13,781 nt of DNA from an uncultured Blautia sp. (GTDB taxonomy: Bacteria > Bacillota > Clostridia > Lachnospirales > Lachnospiraceae): assembly GCA_902476765.1 (NCBI GenBank), contig CABSEJ010000085.1, positions 1 through 13,781 on the forward strand. Direction: 5' to 3'. Of this stretch, positions 7,384 through 13,781 are shown piece after piece. Within the stretch, counting starts at the first letter, position 1; each line of letters begins with the position of its first letter. The notes beneath the pieces were generated by a model. That model ran no database searches. It saw only the letters and a program-made list of their open reading frames with translations, and had not been told where the DNA came from. The translations under genes and the position numbers were made by a program.

Positions 7384-7812
7384 CTATCCAATCATAAAGG
7401 TCATTTCACCCATAACGGTGATTTTTCCCTCCTGGTTTCTGGCAACTGCTTTTCCGATGCCCACAGGGCCCTTTTCCTTTATGATTTCTACTTCCAAGGT
7501 CAAAACATCCCCCGGAACTACTTTATTTTTAAATTTTGCGGAATTGATAGCTCCGAAATAAGCTGTCTTTCCCTTATTCTCCGGCTTACTGAGAATGGCT
7601 ACGGCTCCCACCTGAGCCAAAGCTTCTACCTGAAGCACTCCCGGCATGACTGGCTCCTGAGGAAAATGACCAGCAAAGAAGGGCTCATTATAGGTTACAC
7701 ATTTGGTTCCCACAGCCCTCTGTCCCGGCTCCAGCTCCTGGATAGTATCTACCAGCAGAAAGGGGTGCCTGTGGGGAATAATCTCCATGATTTCCTTGGT
7801 TGTCAGTTTCAT
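7384..7812 (-). CDS. fabZ: 3-hydroxyacyl-ACP dehydratase FabZ
   Basis: This is a hot-dog-fold dehydratase of 142 residues that removes water from 3-hydroxyacyl-ACP to give trans-2-enoyl-ACP. It shows IIPHRHPFLLVD (11-22) and the active-site segment FFAGHFPQEPVMPGVLQVEA, whose H49 and E63 match the known FabZ catalytic pair. FabA-type isomerase is unlikely: the length and N-terminal motif are those of FabZ, and no FabB is present. The start has AGGAGGT with a 5-nt spacer, and that site overlaps the accB stop (TAG at 7825-7823), indicating tight coupling. Because fabK-type clostridia lack FabA, this single dehydratase probably serves all elongation rounds; how unsaturated acids arise is not shown here. 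Confidence 0.97.
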   Translation of the reverse strand: MKLTTKEIMEIIPHRHPFLLVDTIQELEPGQRAVGTKCVTYNEPFFAGHFPQEPVMPGVLQVEALAQVGAVAILSKPENKGKTAYFGAINSAKFKNKVVPGDVLTLEVEIIKEKGPVGIGKAVARNQEGKITVMGEMTFMIG

Positions 7813-7822
7813 ATGGCACCTC

Positions 7823-8302
7823 CTATTTAATCACAAATAAAGGCTGTCCGTATTCTACTACTTCTTCGTTGGACGCCAAAATCTTTTCTACGGTTCCTTC
7901 AAATTCAGATTCAATCTCGTTCATCAGCTTCATCGCCTCCACGATTCCCAGAACCTGGCCCTTTTTCACCGTATCTCCTACCTTGACAAAAGGCTCTGCA
8001 TCCGGTGAAGGAGCATTATAGAAGGTACCTACCAGAGGAGATTTTACCAGGTTTCCTGTAAGGGCTTCTTCCTTCTCAGCACTCTGTACAGCTTCTGCCT
8101 GGACGCTTGGAATAGCTGCTGCAGCCACAGGTATAGGAGCAGCCATAACTTCTCCCTGAGGAGGAAGGACAGGTGCCGGGATTACCTTTGTCTGTTTGTC
8201 TGTTTTCATGGAAATCTTCAGATTTCCCTCTTCCATGGTAAACTGGGTCAGGTTAGACTCGCTGACCGTATGAATAAGCTCTATAATTTTTTCTAATTCC
8301 AT
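7823..8302 (-). CDS. accB: Biotin carboxyl carrier protein of acetyl-CoA carboxylase
   Basis: This 159-residue carrier protein bears the biotin that shuttles CO2 between AccC and AccDA. The N-terminal part (1-40) starts MELEKIIELIHTV and is typical of AccB. A flexible Pro/Ala-rich linker follows (about 40-80). The C-terminal biotinyl domain (about 85-159) has VKSPLVGTFY and the biotinylation motif EAMKLMNE with acceptor K125, closing with YGQPLFVIK. The start ATG 8302 has AAGGAG with a 7-nt spacer and lies 22 nt after the fabF stop. The order fabF-accB-fabZ-accC matches the streptococcal fab operon, which supports the acetyl-CoA carboxylase assignment over a decarboxylase carrier. Biotin attachment would require a BirA ligase from elsewhere. 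Confidence 0.97.
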   Translation of the reverse strand: MELEKIIELIHTVSESNLTQFTMEEGNLKISMKTDKQTKVIPAPVLPPQGEVMAAPIPVAAAAIPSVQAEAVQSAEKEEALTGNLVKSPLVGTFYNAPSPDAEPFVKVGDTVKKGQVLGIVEAMKLMNEIESEFEGTVEKILASNEEVVEYGQPLFVIK

Positions 8303-8324
8303 GATTTTTCTCCTTACCCGATTA

Positions 8325-9563
8325 TCAGTCTTCCTGATATTTCTTAATCAATAAGCTGGCGTTGTGTCCTCCAAAGCCCAGGGAATTGGAAAGCGCATAA
8401 GTAATTTCCATCTCCTGTCCCTTTCCGGTCACATAGTCTAAATCGCATTCCTCGTCCGCTACCTGGTAACCTGCGGTTTCATGCAAAAAGCCTTCCTCTA
8501 TTTCCTTTACACAGTCAATAAATTCCACAGCTCCTGCTGCTCCCAAAAGATGGCCAATCATGGATTTGGTGGAATTTATCTTCATCTTGTAAGCATGGTC
8601 CTGGAACAGCTTTTTAATAGCTCTTGTCTCAAATAAATCGTTATGATGGGTAGCAGTGCCATGGGCATTGATATACATTACATCTTCCAGGGCGATTCCT
8701 GCTTCTTTCACTGCGTTTTCCATGGCTCTGGCGGCTCCTGCTCCGTCCTCTGCCGGAGAGGTAATGTGGTAAGCATCACTGGTGGAGCCATAGCCCACTA
8801 CCTCAGCCAGAATCTTGGCCCCTCTTTTTTTAGCGTGTTCTAATTCTTCCAGAACCACCACGCCTGCACCTTCGCCCATAACAAAACCGTCTCTTTCCTT
8901 GTCAAAAGGAATGGAGCAGCGTGTTGGGTCCGGATTGGTGGACAGAGCTGTAAGGGCTGTAAATCCTGCGATTCCCACAGGGGTAATGCAGGCTTCCGTA
9001 CCGCCGGCCACCATCACATCAGCGTCTCCGCACTGAATGCTGCGGTAAGCCTCTCCGATACAATGTGTTCCGGAAGCACAGGCAGTTACAACGTTAATGC
9101 TCTTTCCCTTTAAACCAAACTGGATAGATACATTTCCTGCAGCCATGTTGGAAATCATCAAAGGAACCATCAGAGGATTTACTCTTCCCGGACCTTTTTC
9201 CATAAGTTTTTTATGCTCTCTCTCTACAGTCTGCAGGCTTCCGATACCGGAACCAATGGAGCAGCCCACCATATAAGGGTCCTCCTGCTCTATATCCAGG
9301 CCGGAATGCTCTATAGCTTCCTTAGCCGCAGCCACAGCATACTGGGAAAACAGCTCCATTCTTTTCGCAGCTTTAAAATCCATATAATCTTTTCCCTGAA
9401 AGTCCTTTACTTCAGCTGCCAGATGTACTTTATAATCTGAGGTATCAAATCTGGTAATCTCTCCGAAACCGATTCTTCCTTCTTTTAATCCCTGCCAGTA
9501 TTCCTCTACATTCAGTCCGATAGGGGTAATAGCCCCCATACCTGTTACAACTACTCTTCTCAT
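8325..9563 (-). CDS. fabF: 3-oxoacyl-ACP synthase II (beta-ketoacyl-ACP synthase FabF)
   Basis: FabF condenses malonyl-ACP with acyl-ACP in the elongation step. The protein is 412 residues, standard for the family. The Cys-His-His triad is visible: C162 in VVTACASGTH, H301 in NAHGTATHHND, and H338 in KSMIGHLLGAAG with the conserved K333. The C-terminal FGGHNASLL is also present. The start ATG 9563 has a near-perfect AGGAGG, and the fabG stop codon overlaps that site, so the two are translationally coupled. No FabH is encoded in this window, so initiation with acetyl-CoA must rely on another locus. The motif set and the length are typical, and nothing suggests a polyketide-type synthase. Confidence 0.98.
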   Translation of the reverse strand: MRRVVVTGMGAITPIGLNVEEYWQGLKEGRIGFGEITRFDTSDYKVHLAAEVKDFQGKDYMDFKAAKRMELFSQYAVAAAKEAIEHSGLDIEQEDPYMVGCSIGSGIGSLQTVEREHKKLMEKGPGRVNPLMVPLMISNMAAGNVSIQFGLKGKSINVVTACASGTHCIGEAYRSIQCGDADVMVAGGTEACITPVGIAGFTALTALSTNPDPTRCSIPFDKERDGFVMGEGAGVVVLEELEHAKKRGAKILAEVVGYGSTSDAYHITSPAEDGAGAARAMENAVKEAGIALEDVMYINAHGTATHHNDLFETRAIKKLFQDHAYKMKINSTKSMIGHLLGAAGAVEFIDCVKEIEEGFLHETAGYQVADEECDLDYVTGKGQEMEITYALSNSLGFGGHNASLLIKKYQED

Positions 9564-9571
9564 AAATCCTC

Positions 9572-10312
9572 CTACATGCTCATGCCGCCGTCTACACTGA
9601 TAACCTGTCCTGTAATATAATCTGCTTTATCGGAAGCCAGAAACGCCACCATCTGGGCAATATCCTTGGTCTGTCCGAATTTTCCCAGAGGAATCTGCTT
9701 ACAAGCTGCTTCCTTGACTTCTTCTCCTAAAACCTCTGTCATCTCTGTCTCCACAAAGCCCGGAGCCACAGCATTTACTGTAATACCTCTGCTGGCCAGC
9801 TCTCTGGCCATGGTCTTGGTCAGTCCGATTACACCTGCCTTGCTGGCTGCATAGTTGGCCTGGCCTGCATTTCCCAGGATACCGGAAACAGAAGAAATGT
9901 TGATAATTTTTCCGCTTCTCTGCTTTAACATCTGCCTTGCACTGTGGCGGATAGTATTGAAGGCACCCTTTAAGTTGGTATTGATGACTGCGTCAAAGTC
10001 CTCTTCCTTCATCTTCATAATCAGGTTGTCCCTGGTAATACCTGCATTGTTGACCAGAATATCCAGACGTCCGTATTCCTTGATAATGCTCTGTATCATT
10101 TCCTGACAGGCATTGAAATCTCCTACGCTGCACTGATATACAGCAGCCTGTCCGCCATTCTCCTCAATGGTCTTCACCACTTCCATGGCCTTTTCCTTTG
10201 AGCCATTATAATTCACTACTACAAAATTTCCCTGAGCAGCCAGAGTAATGGCAATCTCTCTGCCGATTCCTCTGCTGGCCCCTGTAACTAAAGCTACTTT
10301 CTTTTCCAGCAT
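9572..10312 (-). CDS. fabG: 3-oxoacyl-ACP reductase FabG
   Basis: This NADPH-dependent short-chain dehydrogenase reduces 3-oxoacyl-ACP. With the start chosen here it is 246 residues, the usual FabG length. It shows the nucleotide-binding TGASRGIG (10-17), NNAG (88-91), and the catalytic set S141, Y154 and K158 in SSVSGILGNAGQANYAASK, with VAPGFVETEMT and the C-terminal GQVISVDGG. Three in-frame starts precede or equal this one. ATG 10312 is preferred because GAGAGG (10325-10320) ends 7 nt before it; ATG 10318 leaves only 1 nt and ATG 10336 would extend the protein with no homologous residues. The site overlaps the fabD stop (10326-10324), so translation is coupled. Confidence 0.97.
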   Translation of the reverse strand: MLEKKVALVTGASRGIGREIAITLAAQGNFVVVNYNGSKEKAMEVVKTIEENGGQAAVYQCSVGDFNACQEMIQSIIKEYGRLDILVNNAGITRDNLIMKMKEEDFDAVINTNLKGAFNTIRHSARQMLKQRSGKIINISSVSGILGNAGQANYAASKAGVIGLTKTMARELASRGITVNAVAPGFVETEMTEVLGEEVKEAACKQIPLGKFGQTKDIAQMVAFLASDKADYITGQVISVDGGMSM

Positions 10313-10323
10313 TTTCATACCTC

Positions 10324-11247
10324 TCATTCTTTCCATGCGCTGACTGCTTTCTGGAAATCCTCCACAGTCTGAATATTGATTACTTTTGCATTGCGGTCAA
10401 TTTTTCTCATAAATCCACTTAAGGTCTTACCCGGTCCGATTTCCACAAAAGTATCTACGCCGTCTTTCAGCATAGTCTCTATGCACTGCTGCCACTTTAC
10501 AGAAGAAGAAACCTGGGCTACCAAAAGCTCTTTAATCTGTTCCTTATCCTTCACATAATCCGCAGTCACATTGGTGGTATAAGGCACCTGAATGTCCTGA
10601 AGCTGCACCTGTTCCAGCACCTGTCCCAGCTTCTCCCCTGCTCCTGTCAGCATCTTAGAATGGAAGGGACCGGAAACCTTCAGCGGTATCACTCTCTTAG
10701 TCCCGGCTGCCTTCAGGCTCTCAGAAGCCTTGGCCACGGCTTCCTCCTCTCCGGTAATGACAATCTGTCCCGGACAGTTATAATTGGCAATGGATACGAT
10801 TCCCTCTGTCTCCTGACAGATTTTCTCAATCACTGCTGCATCAGTTCCCAGCACTGCAGACATAGCGCCTCCAGTAGGCACAGCCTCCTGCATAAAAATA
10901 CCTCTCTGTCTCACTATGCGGAAAGCATCCTCCATGGACATTGCTCCAGAAGCCAGCAAAGCGCCGTACTCACCTAAACTTAACCCTCCTGCTGCGTCCG
11001 GCTTAATGCCTTCCTCCTGCAGTGCAGCCAGGATAGCCGCTTCCACAGCCAGCATGGCAATCTGTGTATATTCTGTAATGTTTATCTTTTCGTTTTCCTC
11101 AAAGCAAATTTCCTTTAAGTCCAGGCCGGAAATCTCAGAGGCCTTGTCAAATACTTCCCTGCATACAGAAAAGCTTTCATAAAAATCCTTGCCCATGCCC
11201 ACATACTGTGCGCCCTGGCCCGGAAAAATAAATGCTGTTTTACCCAT
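10324..11247 (-). CDS. fabD: Malonyl-CoA:ACP transacylase FabD
   Basis: FabD moves the malonyl group from CoA to AcpP. It is 307 residues, usual for the family. It has the start FIFPGQGAQYVGMG, the nucleophile motif GLSLGEY (S90), R115 in VRQRG, H196 in GPFHSKM, and FVEIGPGKTL near the end. ATG 11247 has AAGGGA with a 6-nt spacer. An upstream in-frame TTG (11292) would add 15 residues encoded by the operator-like AT-rich sequence and is rejected. The gene stands 166 nt downstream of acpP, the widest gap of the operon, with a terminator-like hairpin and an operator copy between them, so its expression may be uncoupled from acpP. It overlaps the ribosome binding site of fabG. Confidence 0.97.
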   Translation of the reverse strand: MGKTAFIFPGQGAQYVGMGKDFYESFSVCREVFDKASEISGLDLKEICFEENEKINITEYTQIAMLAVEAAILAALQEEGIKPDAAGGLSLGEYGALLASGAMSMEDAFRIVRQRGIFMQEAVPTGGAMSAVLGTDAAVIEKICQETEGIVSIANYNCPGQIVITGEEEAVAKASESLKAAGTKRVIPLKVSGPFHSKMLTGAGEKLGQVLEQVQLQDIQVPYTTNVTADYVKDKEQIKELLVAQVSSSVKWQQCIETMLKDGVDTFVEIGPGKTLSGFMRKIDRNAKVINIQTVEDFQKAVSAWKE

Positions 11248-11276
11248 TTTATCCCTTCCCTTTGTTTGTATATAAA

Positions 11277-11297
11277 ATATTTTGTTTTTCAAAGTAT
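11277..11297. promoter_or_regulatory. Second FabT-like operator, upstream of fabD
   Basis: This 21-bp site matches the palindrome at 11708-11728 at 18 of 21 positions, and its arms (ATATTTTG and CAAAGTAT) are complementary at 7 of 8 positions. It sits 30 nt before the fabD start and after the acpP terminator hairpin. No well-formed promoter surrounds it: TTGAAA with TACAAA at 16 bp is possible but weak. It could control an internal promoter or act as a road-block. Confidence 0.55.
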
Positions 11298-11309
11298 TTA
11301 TCTAATGAT

Positions 11310-11359
11310 ATGGGACAGCCGAAATTATTCCGCCAGGGCGGTATAGCCTGCTGTCCCAT
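11310..11359. repeat. Nested inverted repeat between acpP and fabD
   Basis: A perfect 10-bp stem pairs ATGGGACAGC (11310-11319) with GCTGTCCCAT (11350-11359). Inside it is a second GC-rich hairpin, CCGCC (11330-11334) with GGCGG (11337-11341). There is no T tract on either side, so it is not a classical terminator. It could stabilise an mRNA end produced at the upstream hairpin, be a processing site, or be a member of a dispersed intergenic repeat. Confidence 0.6.
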
Positions 11360-11373
11360 TGAATCCCTGCTTT

Positions 11374-11405
11374 AAAAATAGGAAGCACGCTGTTGCGGCC
11401 TCCCA
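11374..11405 (-). terminator. Terminator or attenuator after acpP
   Basis: On the - strand, 9 nt after the acpP stop, TGGGAGGC pairs with GCTTCCTA (two G-T wobbles). Inside, CGC pairs with GCG around an AACA loop, with one bulged T, and ATTTTT follows. This is the form of an intrinsic terminator of moderate strength. Partial read-through would give more acpP mRNA than fabD-onward mRNA, in line with the high demand for acyl carrier protein. Confidence 0.62.
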
Positions 11406-11413
11406 TTTTATTT

Positions 11414-11647
11414 TTATTCTTCTACGCCTTTTGCCTTCAGATAGTCAATTACTGCTCCCACTGTTGTTAAATCCTGCAGCTCCTCGGAAGGAATCTCTAC
11501 AGAATATTCATCTTCAAGAGCCATAACCAGCTCAAATAAATCTAAAGAGTCAGCTCCCAGGTCTTCCTTAAAAGATGTCTCCATAGTGATGCTGTCTGCC
11601 TCACAGTTTAACTGTTCTGCAATGATTTCTTTCATTTTTTCTAACAT
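11414..11647 (-). CDS. acpP: Acyl carrier protein AcpP
   Basis: This 77-residue acidic protein carries acyl chains on a phosphopantetheine arm through fatty-acid synthesis. The attachment motif is GADSLDLFELVMALE, with S34 as the modified serine. The four-helix pattern and the acidic helix II are typical, and it closes with a short variable tail (KGVEE). ATG 11647 has AAAGGAG 10 nt upstream and a closer AGGA. It is the first gene of the operon, about 70 nt downstream of the predicted transcription start, and is followed by a terminator-like hairpin. A carrier protein of secondary metabolism is unlikely in this context. The AcpS enzyme that adds phosphopantetheine is not in the window. Confidence 0.97.
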   Translation of the reverse strand: MLEKMKEIIAEQLNCEADSITMETSFKEDLGADSLDLFELVMALEDEYSVEIPSEELQDLTTVGAVIDYLKAKGVEE

Positions 11648-11707
11648 AATTTCCTATCTCCTTTAAATTACATATTAAATCCCTTGCGGGAATCTATGCT
11701 GTCATGA

Positions 11708-11728
11708 ATACTTTGATGTTCAAAGTAT
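11708..11728. promoter_or_regulatory. FabT-like operator overlapping the fatty-acid operon promoter
   Basis: This is a perfect palindrome with 9-bp arms ATACTTTGA and TCAAAGTAT around TGT. Its core matches the published streptococcal FabT box (ANTTTGATTATCAAATT) in the TTTGA...TCAAA half-sites. It covers most of the -10 box and the presumed start of transcription, the position of a repressor site. The regulator, presumably MarR-type, is not encoded in this window. Confidence 0.8.
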
Positions 11729-11752
11729 ATCTTCTTTCCCTATATTTGTCAA
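11724..11752 (-). promoter_or_regulatory. Main promoter of the fatty-acid operon
   Basis: On the - strand, a perfect TTGACA (11752-11747) and TATACT (11729-11724) are exactly 17 bp apart. Transcription would start near 11717, within the palindrome. The leader of about 70 nt contains a small hairpin, TCCC and GGGA around a GCAA loop (near 11681-11694). The -35 box begins only 6 nt beyond the ftsW stop codon, with no terminator between. Confidence 0.85.
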
Positions 11753-11758
11753 CCCTTT

Positions 11759-12934
11759 TTATTCCACAAATTTTATTTGCCTGGAAACGCTGAGGGCAAT
11801 GCCCATTTCCAGCATCAGGAACAAGATTGAGGTACCTCCGTAGCTGACAAAGGGAAGGGTGATTCCTGTGGTTGGAATCCAGTTTAATACCACGCACACA
11901 TTCAGGATAACCTGAAGGGCTATGTGAATGAAAATACCGCTGACCATAAGGGCCCCGTAAAAATCCGGTGCATTTTCTGCGATAAAAAACAGCCGGTACA
12001 ACAGGTAAGCAAAAAGTCCCAGCACCACCAGTCCGCCGAAGACTCCCAGCTCTTCGCAAACAATGGAGAAAATCATATCGTTCTGGGCCTCCGGCACAGG
12101 TCCCAGCTTCTGCACACTGTTTCCCAGTCCCTTACCGAAAAATCCTCCGCTTCCGATAGCATAAAGAGCCTGCATAATCTGGTATCCTCCTTCACTGGAA
12201 TACTGCTCCGGATTCAGCCACACCAGAATTCGGTTCAAACGGAAGTTGTCCACATTGGCATCTGTTCCGCTTAACATCTCCTGAAGGACGATACGTCCCA
12301 CCACTACCAGGATAGCCAGGACAACCGCACCTATGATAAAGGGCCTTGTCTTTGGGTGGGCTACAAAAATCATTACCATGGTGATTCCCCCGATGATAAT
12401 GCCTGTACTCAGATTCTCCGTAAGCCGGAAGGCTCCCATGGCCAAGGCTCCGCCAATAAGAAGTAATATGATAAAGCCCTTTGCAGTCTGTACATTTTTC
12501 CCCATTTTCATAATCAGACAAGGGATAAAAGTAATGGCCGCTATCTTAGCCAGCTCTGAAGGCTGGAACTGCAAAGAAGTGTTTGGAATAATGGCCAGCC
12601 AGCGGGTGGCGCCGTTTACCTCAACCCCCAAAGGCGTGAATTTTACCATAGCCATCAGAATAAGGGACAACACATAAATAAACCCACTGATATAATACAG
12701 CACATGATAGTCAAACCTGGAAACTATCAGGGCGCCTATAATACACACAAAACTGATAAGAGCCTGTTTTCCAAAGTAAAACATATCATTATTATATCTC
12801 ACCTGGGAAATATAAGCACTGGTACTATATAGAATAACCAATCCAAAACAAACCAGCAGAATTACCACCGCCACCAGATTATAATCATAATATCTCTCTC
12901 TGGGAACGGCCTTCCTCCTTGCTTTTTTCGCCAT
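11759..12934 (-). CDS. ftsW: SEDS-family peptidoglycan glycosyltransferase FtsW
   Basis: This polytopic membrane protein of 391 residues polymerises lipid II at the division septum together with a class B PBP. About ten hydrophobic segments are visible. Family motifs are RWLAI...QFQPSELAK (111-130), the loop GNSVQKLGPVPEAQNDMIFS with the likely catalytic D286, and PTTGITLPFVSYGGTS (354-369). The PTTG and EAQND forms favour FtsW (or its sporulation paralogue SpoVE) over RodA. ATG 12934 is chosen for its GGGAGG with a 6-nt spacer and because the Lys/Arg-rich N-terminus starts there; the frame is open to 13084, but that stretch overlaps the preceding gene. It lies 13 nt after the phosphodiesterase gene and ends immediately before the fatty-acid promoter. 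Confidence 0.93.
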   Translation of the reverse strand: MAKKARRKAVPRERYYDYNLVAVVILLVCFGLVILYSTSAYISQVRYNNDMFYFGKQALISFVCIIGALIVSRFDYHVLYYISGFIYVLSLILMAMVKFTPLGVEVNGATRWLAIIPNTSLQFQPSELAKIAAITFIPCLIMKMGKNVQTAKGFIILLLIGGALAMGAFRLTENLSTGIIIGGITMVMIFVAHPKTRPFIIGAVVLAILVVVGRIVLQEMLSGTDANVDNFRLNRILVWLNPEQYSSEGGYQIMQALYAIGSGGFFGKGLGNSVQKLGPVPEAQNDMIFSIVCEELGVFGGLVVLGLFAYLLYRLFFIAENAPDFYGALMVSGIFIHIALQVILNVCVVLNWIPTTGITLPFVSYGGTSILFLMLEMGIALSVSRQIKFVE

Positions 12935-12947
12935 ATCTATCCTCCCG

Positions 12948-13781
12948 CTAAATTCCAAGAGCATACCGCAGCAGTTCCAGATAACCTGTCCCTGTGCCGC
13001 TCTCCTGGCTCTGCACTCTGCGGACCATCTCCGGGTCGTCAGTAATAATACTATCCACGCCCATATCCAGCATCCGCCTTGCATCTCCCCTGTGGTTTAC
13101 CGTCCAGGCATGGACCTCTTTACCAAGGCTGTGCGCCTCCTTTACAAAAGCCTCATCCACATAGGTGTATTTCACACTGAAGAAATCAGCAGCATCTACC
13201 TGGGCAATGCTTCCGTAGGTCATGGTCATAATATAGCCTGTCTGGATTTCCGGAGCTATTTTCTTAATCTGCTCCAGAAATTGATAATTCATAGAAGTGA
13301 CCACACAATGCTCCTGAAAATTATGTTCTCGTATAGTGCGGACCACCTTGTTTACAATCCCCTTATTTTTACCATTATACTTAATCTCGATATTTCAGTC
13401 CAGCCCCCTGCGGCAAAAATTTAATACTTCATCTAAAGTAGGAATCTTTTCTCCACGGAATTTATTATGAAAGGAAATACCGGCATCCAGCTTTTCCACC
13501 TCCGGATACTCCATCTCCCATACATTTTTATCTAATCCTGCGGTTCTTTTAAAGGAATTATCATGGAGAAGTATCAGTTCTCCATCCTCTGTCTCCTGTA
13601 CATCAATCTCGGCACAATCTGCTCCGCACTCCCAAGTATACTCCAGGGCGCTTAGCGTATTTTCCGGAGCCTTCAAAGCTCCGCCTCTGTGGGCAGTAAT
13701 CTGTGTTTCTGCATTCAGCCCCTCTAAATCCGTATCCTCATTTGCCACCAGGACACCCAGGTAACCGGCTTCCAGAATCAA
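12948..13781 (-). pseudogene. Glycerophosphodiester phosphodiesterase domain protein, interrupted by an in-frame TGA (5' end outside window)
   Basis: The frame enters from the right edge. Its GDPD domain shows HRGG...PENTLSALE, EIDVQETEDGELILLHD and IPTLDEVLNF, then a TGA at 13397-13395. The same frame resumes directly with NIEIKYNGKNKG and runs through VVTSMNYQFLEQI, AWTVN and DSIITDDPE to a TAG at 12950-12948. The catalytic His-Arg, Glu-Asp and His of the first half, and the metal-ligand Glu of NIEIK, are all kept, so only one codon is wrong. In homologues a hydrophobic residue, often Leu, precedes NIEIK; TTA to TGA would be a single change. The stretch before HRGG suggests the larger form with an N-terminal membrane domain, which would hydrolyse glycerophosphodiesters. 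A recent nonsense mutation or a sequencing error is likeliest. Confidence 0.8.

Noticed and set aside
7249..7830. 193-codon open frame on the + strand
   Set aside because: It is antisense to the accC start and all of fabZ, both certain genes, and shows no recognisable domain.
11694..12059. 121-codon - strand frame overlapping the end of ftsW
   Set aside because: It is an out-of-frame reading of ftsW and crosses the fatty-acid promoter and operator.
12935..13084. N-terminal extension of FtsW to an upstream start
   Set aside because: It would overlap the phosphodiesterase coding region in another frame, and the good ribosome binding site belongs to ATG 12934.
13395..13397. TGA in the phosphodiesterase gene as a selenocysteine codon
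   Set aside because: No convincing stem-loop follows the codon as a bacterial SECIS would, and the position is not a redox or catalytic site in the family; homologues carry a hydrophobic residue there.
1..13781. CRISPR arrays, tRNA or rRNA genes, insertion sequences, phage genes
   Set aside because: No regularly spaced direct repeats, RNA gene signatures, transposase or phage-like frames were seen on either strand.

Overview
The window looks like chromosomal DNA of a low-to-middle G+C Firmicute, most likely a member of the Lachnospiraceae (Clostridia). This is inferred from strong AGGAGG-type ribosome binding sites, the clostridial type II fatty-acid gene set with a nitronate-monooxygenase/FabK-like flavoprotein, a fused AccD-AccA protein, and DUF1848 and SPL-like radical SAM proteins. 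The genus cannot be fixed from the sequence alone.

Layout. The left edge (1-1006, + strand) carries the 3' part of a DUF1848 gene overlapping the 5' third of an SPL-family radical SAM gene that breaks off at 101 codons. From there to the right edge everything is on the - strand. Facing the broken radical SAM gene are a split small ORF (1044-1201), a sensor kinase (1185-2249) and its OmpR-type regulator (2258-2944), with a well-formed promoter (2991-3019). A 14-bp inverted repeat (3021-3071) separates this module from a large fatty-acid operon. In transcription order that operon reads acpP, fabD, fabG, fabF, accB, fabZ, accC, accDA (one fused protein), then the NMO/FabK-like flavoprotein. Upstream of it, and ending only 7 nt before the operon's -35 box, is ftsW, preceded by the C-terminal part of a glycerophosphodiester phosphodiesterase gene interrupted by an in-frame TGA.

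How the genes work together. AccB, AccC and AccDA would make malonyl-CoA, and FabD loads it on AcpP. FabF elongates, FabG reduces, FabZ dehydrates, and the FabK-like flavoprotein is the only enoyl-reductase candidate in the window. FabH is absent, and so is the acpP-adjacent fabK known from streptococcal operons. The operon has a near-consensus promoter (TTGACA, 17 bp, TATACT) whose -10 overlaps a perfect 9-3-9 palindrome of the FabT type (TTTGA...TCAAA). A second, 18/21-identical copy lies between acpP and fabD. A terminator-like hairpin with a T tract follows acpP, which suggests that acpP is transcribed in excess over the rest and that the remainder may be controlled again by the same regulator.

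The most interesting signals are this two-operator plus attenuator arrangement, the AccD-AccA fusion, a canonical A-AAA-AAC slippery heptamer joining the two frames of the small ORF, and three signs of gene decay at the edges. No wholly new system is evident; the fatty-acid operon itself is conventional in content.
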